Part shown: one piece after another, positions 30,901 through 41,508 of the stretch
How the letters are laid out: the number at the start of each line of letters is the position of its first letter
How positions within the stretch are numbered: the first letter of the stretch is position 1
NCBI GenBank assembly: GCA_935421135.1
Contig: OW285188.1
Coordinates: 6,376,733-6,440,732 of the forward strand
From: Bugulina stolonifera
Taxonomy: Eukaryota > Bryozoa > Gymnolaemata > Cheilostomatida > Bugulidae
DNA: 64,000 nt
Direction of reading: 5' to 3'
Position numbers and translations under genes: made by a program
The notes under the pieces: model-generated
Database searches by the model: none
Seen by the model: the letters and a program-made list of their open reading frames with translations, nothing else
Told to the model about the DNA's origin: nothing

Positions 30901-33900
30901 CACTAGATATGTATATTGAAACTAACACAATATATACATGTATATACACAATTTTTGTTGTATGAGCTGGCCTGAGTCTATCACTATGCTAGAAGCTCAC
31001 TAGTCAGAGAGACAGCTGCACCATAAATTATAACATATAATATATATTAGTACATGTACTACTGTACATGTACTAGCATATAAACAATATGGACAGCACA
31101 GAGCCTATAGCCAAAGTAAATACCTTCTGTTTAGTGATTACCACATCCTGTTCAGCGATCTCCAGCTCGCCAACCTTAGAGATCTTTGTCACTCGAGTCG
31201 ATTTCTCATAGACATCTGATTTGCTTGTCGTACGGGAATGTTTACTGAATGTCTCAATCTACATGTAAGTACAGTGTAAGTATGTGATACACAGTGTAAG
31301 TACAAGTATGTGATACAGTGTAAGTATGTGATACAGTGTAAGTGTGTCATACAGTGTAAGTATGTCATACACAGTGTAAGTATGTCATACACAGTGTAAG
31401 TATGTCATACACAGTGTAAGTATGTCATACAGTGTAAGTATGTCATACACAGTGTAAGTATGTCATACAGTGTAAGTATGTCATACACAGTGTAAGTACA
31501 TGTATGTCATACAGTGTAAGTATGTCATACAGTACAAGTATGTGATACAGTGTAAGTATGTGATACAGTGTGAGTGTGTCATACAGTGTAAGTATGTCAT
31601 ACACAGTGTAAGTACATACATACAGTGTAAGTTTGAAGCTAACGATGTGCTGTAATAGCTTAGACAAAGATCAACATACTGCCTGTTCCACAGCTTGGTG
31701 ACATGGCGTCATGTTCTGGTAGTAACAACTACAAGTATTGCTCTCTCAGCTATTTACCACAAGAAACCTGTTCCTATTGGCTAAATACTACTTTGTAGTT
31801 AATAAACTGTACGGCATGAAGCTATACCCGGTGCATTGAGTCAGGCTGACAAATAACGGAGGGAGATAGCTTAGTATATAATAAAGTCAGCCCTACAGTT
31901 CTTGTACACAGAATAGTGATATATACAAGGGGTTGCAACTCTGTGTTTACAGCTAGTAGGGTTAACACTATAAGGAATAAGTTTCACCTGTAATATAGGT
32001 AGCCTACTACGTTGGACATGTACACTATATAGCTGTAAGCCTACAGGTAGTCATGTACAATGTACATTGTACTTATGCATATAAATGCATTAATTACACA
32101 CACGTATAGTTATGCGATGTACATGCACACAACACAGTCACATACACAACACAGTGTAACATATTAATACAACACAACACCATATACATGTAGAATGTTA
32201 CCTTTATATCACCATCTGCTCTCTGCAAGGTTCTAGTCTTATGTTTTACAGGACTAACTAATACTTCATCATCTTCTGGTGTAGTCTCTAAACCTGCCGC
32301 AGGTAAACATGAACTTGAACCACTACCTGCGCCAGTGGAATTATTGGTCAGCTAAAACAGAGAAAGATTTGCTTCAGATGTCGTTAGGATTGATTTGTAA
32401 CAATTAAACATGCACATAAAATGATATTTACAGTATATTAAACATAGCAATTGCAAAATGTTCATGTCCAATATAATATGTACCTTATATATTGTAGTTT
32501 CATCACAAATGTTTGTTAAATACGTTTTAATTATATACGTACACCTATCGTATAATATACATGATATAATAATAATATATTACACAATTGTACATTGTAT
32601 ATCTACAACATCATTCAGTCAAGTTTTACTCTATGAGCTAAAAAATTGTTATGAAGTTCAGAATCAGTGATTAAAGCATGATTTGTATACTATGCGAGTA
32701 TTTTTAGTTGACGCTAGAGTAGGGAGTTATCTCCCTATTCTGGTAAACAGGGAGAGGCAATTCCAGACAGGTATATAAATGGTAAAAACACATTCACAAG
32801 TACATGTAAATTGTCTTGATATATATACATGGAGGTGTGTAAACATACTTGTCTCAGCACTTTTACAGTATCAGGGGAGGGTGGCACAGGGGTAGATGGT
32901 TCCCTGGGTCCATCCTTATCAGAAGGAGACAACTCCACTGTAACAGCTTTAGGTATACTCTTGTTACCATCAGTATTGCTCTCTATAACAGAGTAACAAA
33001 GGATTGACTCATTCATCATTTACAGCCGCCTAGCATTGGCTATCCATTATAATGTGAAGTTACCCTCTCTCAATGCGTTGTCGATAGCGAGAAAAAGACA
33101 ACCTCATGTTATAATAACGGCTGCTAATGTCTATGTTTCAAGCCTTGAGAAGTTGAGTTGAGAGTGTCATCAATTGAAATTTTGGAGATTGAAAATACAT
33201 GTATTGGTATATGAACTCTCCACCCAACTTGAATTTTTATAATCAAGACTGGGGTCCTTTGTTACAATCATCATTATACTTACATAGTAGTATTAGACTA
33301 CAATGTAGAATAATGTGCCATACACATACATGTATATCATAATCTATTGTGACAGAAGTACAAGATAACAACATTGCAAGTACCTGCCAGCACAATTCAG
33401 TATGTATAAAAGGACACTCAGACAGCACATAGTAGGTGACTATTCAGACACTAGAGACTGGGTGTTCAACTTGACATACTGTGAGTAGTAGCAGAACTAA
33501 GTGACACTCACTGACAGGTTGGTAAAGTGAGATGAAAATAGGAGTCTTAATACATTTAAAGGAAAATAATTAAAATACCGACAAATATAGGATAGCAGTC
33601 TATAGGTGGGTGGATGTAATACACTTATGATATTGAGAACTTTATTATAAACATTTAAAACTCACTGTTGCGTTTGCTCAGACGATTATTATAATAACCT
33701 GGGAAAAAGTCAAATAACTTTGACCTTTATGAAATTATGTAAGTTTCAATTGAGTGTAGAATAACAGAGTGATTAGTGCAACATTACGTAGTAACATTAC
33801 ACTTTAACGATGTCTGTCATAACAATGTAAAGTTGTAAGAGTTTTATATTACAGTCACCTGTATTCCTTCGTATCTCCCTTATAGCAGCTCTGATTCTCT

Positions 33901-36900
33901 TCTTGTCCTCGTATTTACTTGTCTGATGCAACTGTAACATATAAACACATTACACACTGTGGTAAGTGTAGTAAGTAATAAGGTAGGTGTAACTACAGTA
34001 TATACTACACAGTATATAGTAAGTACACATACATACATGTACAGTATGTACATGTACATGATTAGTGTATGCATACTCCTAGAGGTTACAATATGCATAA
34101 CTTCATTTTGTTACTACCAAGTACTGGTAATATATAGTGTAACTATGTACAATACACACAGATATATAGAGAGCGGACAACTCCACACATACATAGCTCA
34201 CTACATTGCTCTATTTGGTATATTCACATGCCGAGCATGTTTTTAAAACTATACTGATAGAATAATGATCACAGATAAGACTTGTGTGTTGTAGTGCTAG
34301 TCTATTTAAAACTATAATGTTTGATCAGTTTTTACTTTATAGTCTCAGGGGCCTATAATCTAGTGACCCTACTTCGCACACGTATACACAAACCCATAGT
34401 ACTGATCGCATGCAGTATATATAGGATATAGTGTTAGACTGAGTGCATGTGTCCAGTATTAGTAGACTTACTAGTATCTTCAGATCTTCTTCAGTGGAAT
34501 ATGCACTGAGGTCTAGACTAGACTCTTCTCTACCATTGACATCTTCAGCTACAATACAACATACCAATATCATAAGATATTCTATACAATATTACTTGTA
34601 GTTAGTTAGTGAACATGTAGAGCACAACTCCAACTGCTTCACATAGGCTATGTACATGTATATGCATGAACCTCGGCCCACAGCAGTATAGTCTTATCCA
34701 CATGCAACTACATGGTGCATCACTGGAAATGTAGATATACATATTATATAATGTGTACACTATAAAACCAACAGGACAGTTTCTGATAGGGCAGTGGTTC
34801 TAACATTTGTGGACATGTACCATATGCTAGAGATAATAACTCATTGATAACCTGATAGTTATGTACACATACATGTACATATACACATACTTGTATTCCA
34901 GCCCACACACATAATGATATGCATTACACATGTACCTACATGTATTATGATAAGCAATAGATGATAGTATATATTCTACTTCAAATCTCTCCTTCTCTCT
35001 GAAGAGAGATAGAATTTATATCACACTTAGGTTTGGATTTAGTTTTTCACACATTTGCAGGAACAACACTACAATGGGACACTATAACTGTAGCTGACAG
35101 TGTTTGAGTAACCCATTCTCTGGTATAACATTGGAATAGTTACCAGCAGATCTGTTGCCATTGGTTACAGTGTTTGACTGACGGTTGGAGGCATCCTTCA
35201 GCTTTCTGATAGCAGCTCTGATAGCTCTTCGCTCCTCAAATGCTCTCGTCTCTTTCAACTAATGGGTAGATATACATGACATGACACTACACACTTATTT
35301 ACAAGTAAGTATATTACACACCTATACAGGTAAGTATATTACACACCTATACAGGTAAGTATATTACACACCTATACAGGTAAGTATATTACACACCTAT
35401 ACAGGTAAGTATATTACACACCTATTACAGGTAAGTATATTACACACCTATACAGGTAAGTATATTACACACCTATTACAGGTAAGTATATTACACACCT
35501 ATACAGGTAAGTATATTACACACCTATTACAGGTAAGTATATTACACACCTATACAGGTAAGTATATTACACACCTATACAGGTAAGTATATTACACACC
35601 TATACAGGTAAGTGTATTACACACCTATACAGGTAAGTATATTACACACCAGCATATCCCATGACAATAACTTGGTGGTGAGAATTGACTGCTATGTTAC
35701 AGAATTAATTGTCAGTTGCATAAATAGCTCCACTGTTTTTTACAAAAAACGAGTTGAAACTGGGAAATAATTCAAACATAAATCATAATATAAAAGCAAT
35801 TAAACACAGAGTGTTCATGTAGCATGACAGGATTTGGTTATAGTTTGAAGTGATGTAATTTGTAAGATAAGAGGGAGTGTCAAGTGTTTGCACACTCCCA
35901 TATTGATGGCCTGAAACATGTCATGTTCTATCTATACCATGTTAGATGACCTCCGACTACATGCCATGTTAGATGACCTGCGACCATGTGCCATCTATAC
36001 CGCATTAGAAGCTATTTACCTCCCAACAGAGCACAATGAACCTGTGGCCCACCCATTAACTTGGGGCATTTGCCAATTCCGAGTTGGCTTAGTTAAATTA
36101 TAGACCGTGAAATGATCACCCATCTTTGCTATTGGTATTGTTTAGGCTACATGTACCATGTACATAAAAATGAACCAGTGCAGGCAATTATACAATGTAT
36201 AGTATCTGATGGCACAGCAGGGTCAGTCATTGCAAATTACTGCAAACAACAATAATAATTCTAATGAAATAAATAAAGATGAAAATGAAGAAAAATAGTC
36301 AAAAAGCAAGTTAGTTAGTCAGTCTGCAGTAGGTAATCTTCCCACAGTCTTTGTAACCTGCTACGATTCACAACTAACCTTCAAATTTAACTCCTCTATA
36401 TCAGTTATACCATCATATTTATCCATTAGTGCAGGGTCAACCATCTTTATACTGATAGAACTTGCAAAAGTGGAACTGTTAGAGTCTCTGGCAGTGGATG
36501 TCTTTACCTCAACGTCTGCAGGAGAGTCTGACTGACACTCAGTAGGGATTATTCGATCATTAGTCGGTGCAGGAGTTGTACGCACTTGTTTGATTAGCGA
36601 GTTTATTGGAGTTGTTCGTGCACACTGTGAAGGAGTGTCTTTATCTAAACCATTTACTGCGGCTTGAGTACGATTTGATGAACTGCTTTTACGATTAAGA
36701 TTTGTTGGTGAACTTTTCTCGGCATTTGTAACAGAAGAATGAAGGTTTCTGTTTGTTGGAGTTGTCAGTACTGATCGGTTTGATATGGTGACAGAGGGAG
36801 AGGGAGCAGGAACTCTAGAATTTGATAACTGAATGTTCTGTTCTTGTGGTCGTGTAGATCTCAATGGTACAACTGTTTTAATAGATACTTGGTTACTACT

Positions 36901-37789
36901 ACTAGAATCGTCGTCTTTTTTAATTATGTCTCGTCCACTACTACCTAAAGAACTGTTTCTATTTGAAGAAGATGGGCTGGAAGATTTTGAGTTAACATCT
37001 GCTAATGGCGAAGAATCTACTTTTACTTTTACAATGTTGTTGTTTGTCTCTGTACAGAATGTTGATTTCAGATTACGAGAAGATACTGGAGAGCTACCGA
37101 CTGTGAATTGACTCTTAGCACGAAGAGGAGAGGCGGACTTACTAGAATGGAAGGTGTTAGTAGGGGTCGACCCTGCAGTCACACCAAATATCTGCCCTGT
37201 GTCAGTTGTTTTATCATTACCGAACTTTGATCTTAAGTGAGCTACCGAGTTCTTTAGGCCTGCGACAGGAAAGTCCTTCAGCTACAAACAGACATGTTCG
37301 ATTTGAATGATATATCATTTGAAGGAAGTAGTGAAAGAAATTTAATATTCCTTTTTTCATCACCATACAGTCATAAAACACATGTACATGCAACATCTGT
37401 CACAAAATAATATAGTTTTAGGGTTTGTTATAACAGCAGGGAAAGGAGGGAATGAAGAAGACAGTAGTATAATAAATTTTGAGTTCGAGCCATCGATTAC
37501 TTCATAACACCAATGACCAACGCCTTGTGAACTGCCATATTGTGAAATGACTCCCTCAGAGCCCAGATATGTTTGCAGTCCTACACCATATGCCTACAGT
37601 GTAGTTCTACCAATATTCCATCTTGAATGAATTTGCAAACACGTAGTAAAACAACAGATAACAGTGTCGGTCCTACCAAAAGTTTTCTAACAGAACATGA
37701 AGTTAGCAAATACAAACACGGAACAGTTTGTTAACCAGAGGTGAAGGTCGAATAGAACTGAAGTCTGTACTTACTTGTACACCACGCAT
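18916..37789 (-). CDS. SMTN: Smoothelin-like protein with Ig I-set domains and alternative CH-domain exons
   Basis: 21 exons on the minus strand, all phases checked: 37789-37775, 37281-36379, 35258-35144, 34548-34472, 33931-33859, 32982-32849, 32351-32202, 31258-31124, 30592-30410, 30245-29957, 29835-29693, 29433-29271, 29110-29034, 26947-26830, 25451-25287, 25126-25082, 24750-24577, 23834-23738, one of four alternatives (below), 19846-19695, 19066-18916. With alternative A the protein is 1152 aa. It starts with a Ser/Thr-rich region (to about 285). Two smoothelin helical motifs follow (FEERRAIRAAIRKL near 315, YEDKKRIRAAIREI near 380). Then come two I-set Ig domains (about 596-793, with RLTCQF, ITWLKDG, DDSGSYVC and LRCKL, INWYKNGK, EDSGEYEC), a Ser/Asn-rich linker, and a smoothelin-type CH domain (about 1036-1140: NFSTSWNNGVAFLALIHHFY, LLEVDDMVRMKKPDWKCVFT). 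Smoothelins associate with actin in contractile cells. The Ig domains are not part of vertebrate smoothelin. Confidence 0.9.
19266..19400 (+). repeat. Possible tRNA-derived SINE fragment
   Basis: CATGGTCTAATGGTTAGAGC resembles a tRNA D-arm with a Pol III A box. About 30 bases on, the expected B box is only weakly matched (ATTCAATGG), and an AAGGGCATCC tail motif follows. It lies in an intron of the smoothelin-like gene. It is too degenerate for a functional tRNA. Confidence 0.35.
20267..20366 (-). other. Alternative CH-domain exon A
   Basis: 100 bases (3x33+1), acceptor CCCTAG, donor GAG|GTATCA. It encodes a Gly/Pro linker, then IKQMLLDWCKSKTKEYE, the closest of the four copies to the canonical smoothelin CH start. 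It joins NVKIDNFS of the next exon in phase 0 and receives two bases (AA) from exon 23834-23738, forming Asn. It is the most 3' of the cluster. Confidence 0.9.
20745..21127. repeat. 25-bp minisatellite between alternative exons A and B
   Basis: About 15 tandem copies of a 25-base unit (GGTAAACCCTGTACAGCATA plus CAGTA), with a few point variants. It is free of stops in all three minus-strand frames, producing three overlapping Tyr/Leu/Cys-rich open frames that are not genes. It sits inside the intron that separates two alternative CH exons. Confidence 0.9.
21593..21671 (-). other. Alternative CH-domain exon B
   Basis: 79 bases (3x26+1), acceptor GGTTTAG, donor GAG|GTAATA. It encodes a short Gly-rich lead and then VVEGLLRWCQLMTKEYE, parallel to exon A. 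Entry and exit phases are identical to A, C and D, and the codon formed with the upstream exon is again Asn. Confidence 0.88.
21966..22098 (-). other. Alternative CH-domain exon C
   Basis: 133 bases (3x44+1), acceptor TTTCCCAG, donor GAG|GTGACT. It has the longest lead of the four (Ala/Lys-rich, AAKQAAKVIKRR) and then VEIKQELLSFCKVNTSEYE. A second possible acceptor ten bases downstream would break the phase, so the CCCAG site is preferred. The junction codon is AAC, Asn. Confidence 0.85.
22443..22509 (-). other. Alternative CH-domain exon D
   Basis: 67 bases (3x22+1), acceptor TTTACAG, donor GAG|GTAGAA. It encodes IRMSKNVEEVFNFVKNNTTE plus Phe-Glu, the most divergent of the four: the usual Trp-Cys pair is Phe-Val, but the T-x-E-aromatic-E ending is kept. 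It is the most 5' copy. Confidence 0.8.
24265..24415. repeat. Imperfect tandem repeat in the smoothelin-like gene
   Basis: Repeats of roughly 27 bases built on GTGATGCAGTATGGGTAATA with insertions and substitutions, in the intron between exons 24750-24577 and 23834-23738. Non-coding. Confidence 0.6.
26191..26233. repeat. Perfect 20-bp hairpin with 3-base loop
   Basis: CAGCACAACTTTGTGATTTC, loop CAC, then the exact reverse complement. It is intronic in the smoothelin-like gene. Such a perfect stem suggests a recent inverted duplication or small foldback element. There is no evidence for a small RNA. Confidence 0.8.
28559..29005. mobile_element. Putative solo LTR
   Basis: A 447-base block, clearly more GC-rich than its surroundings, starting TGTAAA and ending TTTACA (the standard TG...CA ends as a short inverted repeat). 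Inside are a TATA-like ACTATATAAAGG near 28677 and AATAAA near 28731, as expected for an LTR promoter and poly(A) signal. No obvious 5-base target duplication was found and no internal retroelement genes are present. It lies in an intron next to exon 29110-29034. Confidence 0.5.
31262..31630. repeat. Variable minisatellite (GTAAGTATGTCATACAGT)
   Basis: About 20 copies of an 18-20-base unit, alternating CATACAGT and CATACACAGT endings, immediately upstream (gene sense) of exon 31258-31124. Stop-poor frames on the minus strand are by-products. Confidence 0.85.
35300..35650. repeat. 25-bp minisatellite (ACAGGTAAGTATATTACACA)
   Basis: About 14 copies of a 24-25-base unit in the intron preceding exon 35258-35144. 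Each unit carries TACAG|GTAAGT on the plus strand, antisense to the gene. Confidence 0.9.
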
Positions 37790-40700
37790 GGTAACTCGCT
37801 AGAAGTATATTAAATCCAGTGCGTATGGAGATATATCTTACAGACGGAGAGTGAGAGAATGCCTGTGTTGCTCATGTCAAGACTGGGGCATGGTTGAGCA
37901 GGTGATGGAAATGCATTCAATATTATATTAATAGTAATAGCCCCCTAGATATTCATAAAGGTTATTTAAAGGTCATTCTAGCCACAATGTACATATTACA
38001 CAGGCGACAAACATGACCGCATTAAACCATTATAATGCCATAAATGAACTGAGAAAGAATGAGAGAGAGATGGGGATAGCAGATCCTTGTAGCAAGAGCT
38101 GAGAGTAGACGATCAATTTATGACATTGGAGACACTGTATCAGTGACTAATTGTACTATGCCAGCTGCAATGTATGCTAATTAATTATGTGAAACAGTAG
38201 CTGCCTTCTGACCGGCACTCCTGGAAATATGAGATGGTTGGAGGAATGCAGAGACGCCCCACTGTGGGAGAGGCCGTGGCGAGGAGACTTAGTCTAGTTG
38301 AAAGTTTGCACACATCATTGTATAGAATAATGTGCTATATGAACAAGAACAATGAGCAAACCAGACTTGCTACTGCTACTGGTGTGACAATAGATTTAAC
38401 AATGTCAACTGGTATACATAAACAAACACACCTCATCAGTCATCACACTACACACTCTCTTGGATCAATAAATAAAAAAATTGTTAAAAATATTATACAT
38501 TATTTTTATGGTACATTCTAAACATTTTAGTCTTTTTGTAATGTAGAATTTGTGGTTTGATCATAAGGTTTATTATAGAAGTGTATAATTCATTGCCCAG
38601 GTATTCAGACCAGATGGTAGCAATATACAGGCAATACCATAATATATCATAATATAGGCTACAGATACCTTTCATAGGCATGTGACGCAGGTCATAAACA
38701 TATGATATGTAACATGTAAATGTAGGACTATATATGGGTATCTATTACCATACAGGTAGATTAGCAAGGAGACAGTTACATAGAGATAGTATTTATTGGG
38801 TGTTGTAAATGTAGTCCTCCATCACAACTTTATAAAATGATATAATAGGTCAAGATGACACTTGGAGTTGTCAAAACAAAACAATGATATGTCTGCGGTG
38901 TCTATGGTGTGTTTAAAAAGATGTTGTAAAGGTATGAAGGATTTACTTTATAGCTATACAAATTCCCTCAAACAATGCACTGATATTCTATCTGTCTTTT
39001 AAAATTATTATCAAGGGTCAGCTATTAGCTGGCAACATTTGATAACCTATAACTTGCACAGTAAAATAACAGCCTAATATCATCACAAAACTTTTATTTC
39101 TTTCAAGTCACTTTCTAATGCGATATATTCACACAACAATGTTGAAACTCAACTCCAATGTCACTCAAGGTAGAGGATTGACTTTGTGGTGGGAATATCA
39201 AAGAGTCGAACTTGAAGAGTGAAGTCTCTCATATTACAATAATATCAAATTGATGCTTTATAAATAGTTATAAATTAGAATAATGGGAAGAGAGATGGGA
39301 TCATCATTACAACATCAATAACAACAGGAAAGCAATATATCAGCCACTTCACATGGTAGATACGCTCTCAGACTAGTTCTAAATCTTAGAACTCAGTCTA
39401 GACTCTAGACTAACCAAAGATTGCGTTGTGTCGAAAATTGTTCCATTTGGTTTGTAATCAGATACTAGGTAAAGGCAGAGCCATTGAGCTCTGGGTAAAG
39501 GAATACTGATGCGTGGTGAAACCCATTGTCATAAAGAAAGAGGTTTATTGTATGCAAGTTTAGTAATATTTTTACAATTTTTTAGGAAATAATGAGTGTA
39601 AAATTAAAATAATGCATAATATTGTATAACACCATTCAATAATTGTGATAATTTATTATGTGCATTCATTATTCATATTTATCTGTTTTATATGTGATTA
39701 GGGGAAGTATTTAAAGGGCAGAGAGTACAATAATAGGCCTATATTACTATTATACATGAAGGAATAGAAAATTACATGCAATCTTATATTGAGTAAATAT
39801 TGATTATAATATTTTAGTTGGTCAGCAGGTCTAATCCTGGTTAGATTATGTATACAATACAATATCTATATGATATATACAATACAATATCTATCGAATA
39901 CGTCAGTCATGTATCAAATAGATTATATTTATGCTTAGATTTCAATTCCATCTGATCATAATATACTGTGATGGTAGAAACACAACATGTCAGCCTATAT
40001 AACTCTCTATCACCAAATCACTCTGGTTATCAGTTACATGTGCCAATTCAAGCTATATTTTTATAAAATTCGAAGACCCATTTCTCACAATAAATGAGTG
40101 TGTGTGTTATATAATAATATTATTAATGTATAATTATACAGCTAATGAGTCGAATTCAACACAGATGAAAGATGGCAGATTGGCATCAGTCTGGTCTGCC
40201 TCGTGGTTCTAGTTGAGAAAGTAAAAGTTATGTATAATACGGATATTATAGGATATTAAAGTGTATTAATGGAGTGACAGCAAGGTTTAGTGATATACGA
40301 TTAGCTATAAGTCATTAACGATCCCCCTATCTCCCTCCACTAACCTGCATCATGTAATGTCACATGTAGAACTATAATTTGGTAGAGTACTACTTGTACA
40401 TGCAGACAGTAACTAGGGGCCATAAGAGATACTGGCACCAGCTGGTTATATTGGATAGCAATTAATCAAACTCATGGAAATACCACAAGGCATTACACTA
40501 TACATGGGCATGCCCAGCATAGACTATCAAAAACAGAGTTTGATATAATATATCCTACAGAGAAAACATAAACACAAATATATACAGAAATATTTACCAA
40601 TCAGAAAGGAACCCAGAGGAAGGGAGTAGACTACCTCTGACTCTGAGCTAATTTGACACCCAAGTTCAGGTGCTGCAGTACTCTGACACCGGCTACAGGT

Positions 40701-41454
40701 GCTGCAATCCTTATTATAAATGAGTCAGATAGAGCAGAAGGCAAGGGTAAGCAGATACTGCCCTCAGCAGCAGTATATCCTCTACATTTAAGTAGGAGGC
40801 TCAGCATTGCAAGATCAAATAAAGACTTATTATACAACAATGGGCAAGCGCTCTTAGCAAATTGTCAACAAAGTCTAACTTGGTATTATTAACCAGTCAA
40901 ACTACATGTAGGTATAGCCTGTGTTCTTCTGCTTCATGATGAATGAGGGGCTACAAACTTCGCCTCATAACATGGGAACCGACTCAAACCACACACCTGA
41001 CCTCAGGTGTCAATGACAAGCTGCAGTGGTGTCTGTTCGAGCACTGACTTGTCATGTCATATAATCTGCAGCAATAAAAATAGCTACCACAACTGCAGCA
41101 TTCCTTCAATCAAACAGTATTGTAAATTTTTCGGGGAAAAAAGCTGAATCAGTGTGGCCTACTAATGCCAGTTCTTGTAAAATATGTTCACTGCATGGCC
41201 TATCATAGTTAGACTCCCAAAAACCTGCAGCAAATGACATCCGATAGCAGGTGCTTGTATGTATCACAGGAGAGTATAATTATGATACTATTGATATGAT
41301 ACAGAGTAATAACTCATTCTACTTGATAGAGAATTTCCAATCAGCTGTACTGGTCAGTCCCTAACCTCAGCAAGCAGTTTACACATGCACACTATCTCTC
41401 ACTTTACAAACATGACTATACCAGTATTCCTAGTTATCTTAGATGAATACGTAC
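37790..41454. other. Region between the two candidate first exons of the smoothelin-like gene
   Basis: No convincing exon was found. A short open frame at 38234 (+) beginning MVGGMQRRPTVGEAVARRLS looks protein-like for about 23 codons but has no usable donor site or partner exon. The rest is AT-rich. If the exon at 41455 is used, this is a long first intron. Confidence 0.4.
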
Positions 41455-41508
41455 CTTTCTATTGGTGTTAGGTGTGTATATAGCTGTAGTAGTAGTAGTA
41501 CTATCCAT
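41455..41508 (-). other. Candidate alternative first coding exon of the smoothelin-like gene
   Basis: ATG GAT AGT followed by five Thr codons and ending AAC ACC AAT AGA AAG|GTACGT: 18 codons, phase 0 at a good donor site. That phase matches the acceptor of exon 37281-36379 (LKDFPVAG), just as MRGVQ from 37789-37775 does. An alternative promoter is the simplest inference; no transcript evidence is available. Confidence 0.5.

Noticed and set aside
38234..38521. Plus-strand frame starting MVGGMQRRPTVGEAVARRLS
   Set aside because: The first 23 codons look protein-like, but there is no donor site, no second exon and no recognisable family, and the remainder is AT-rich noise.
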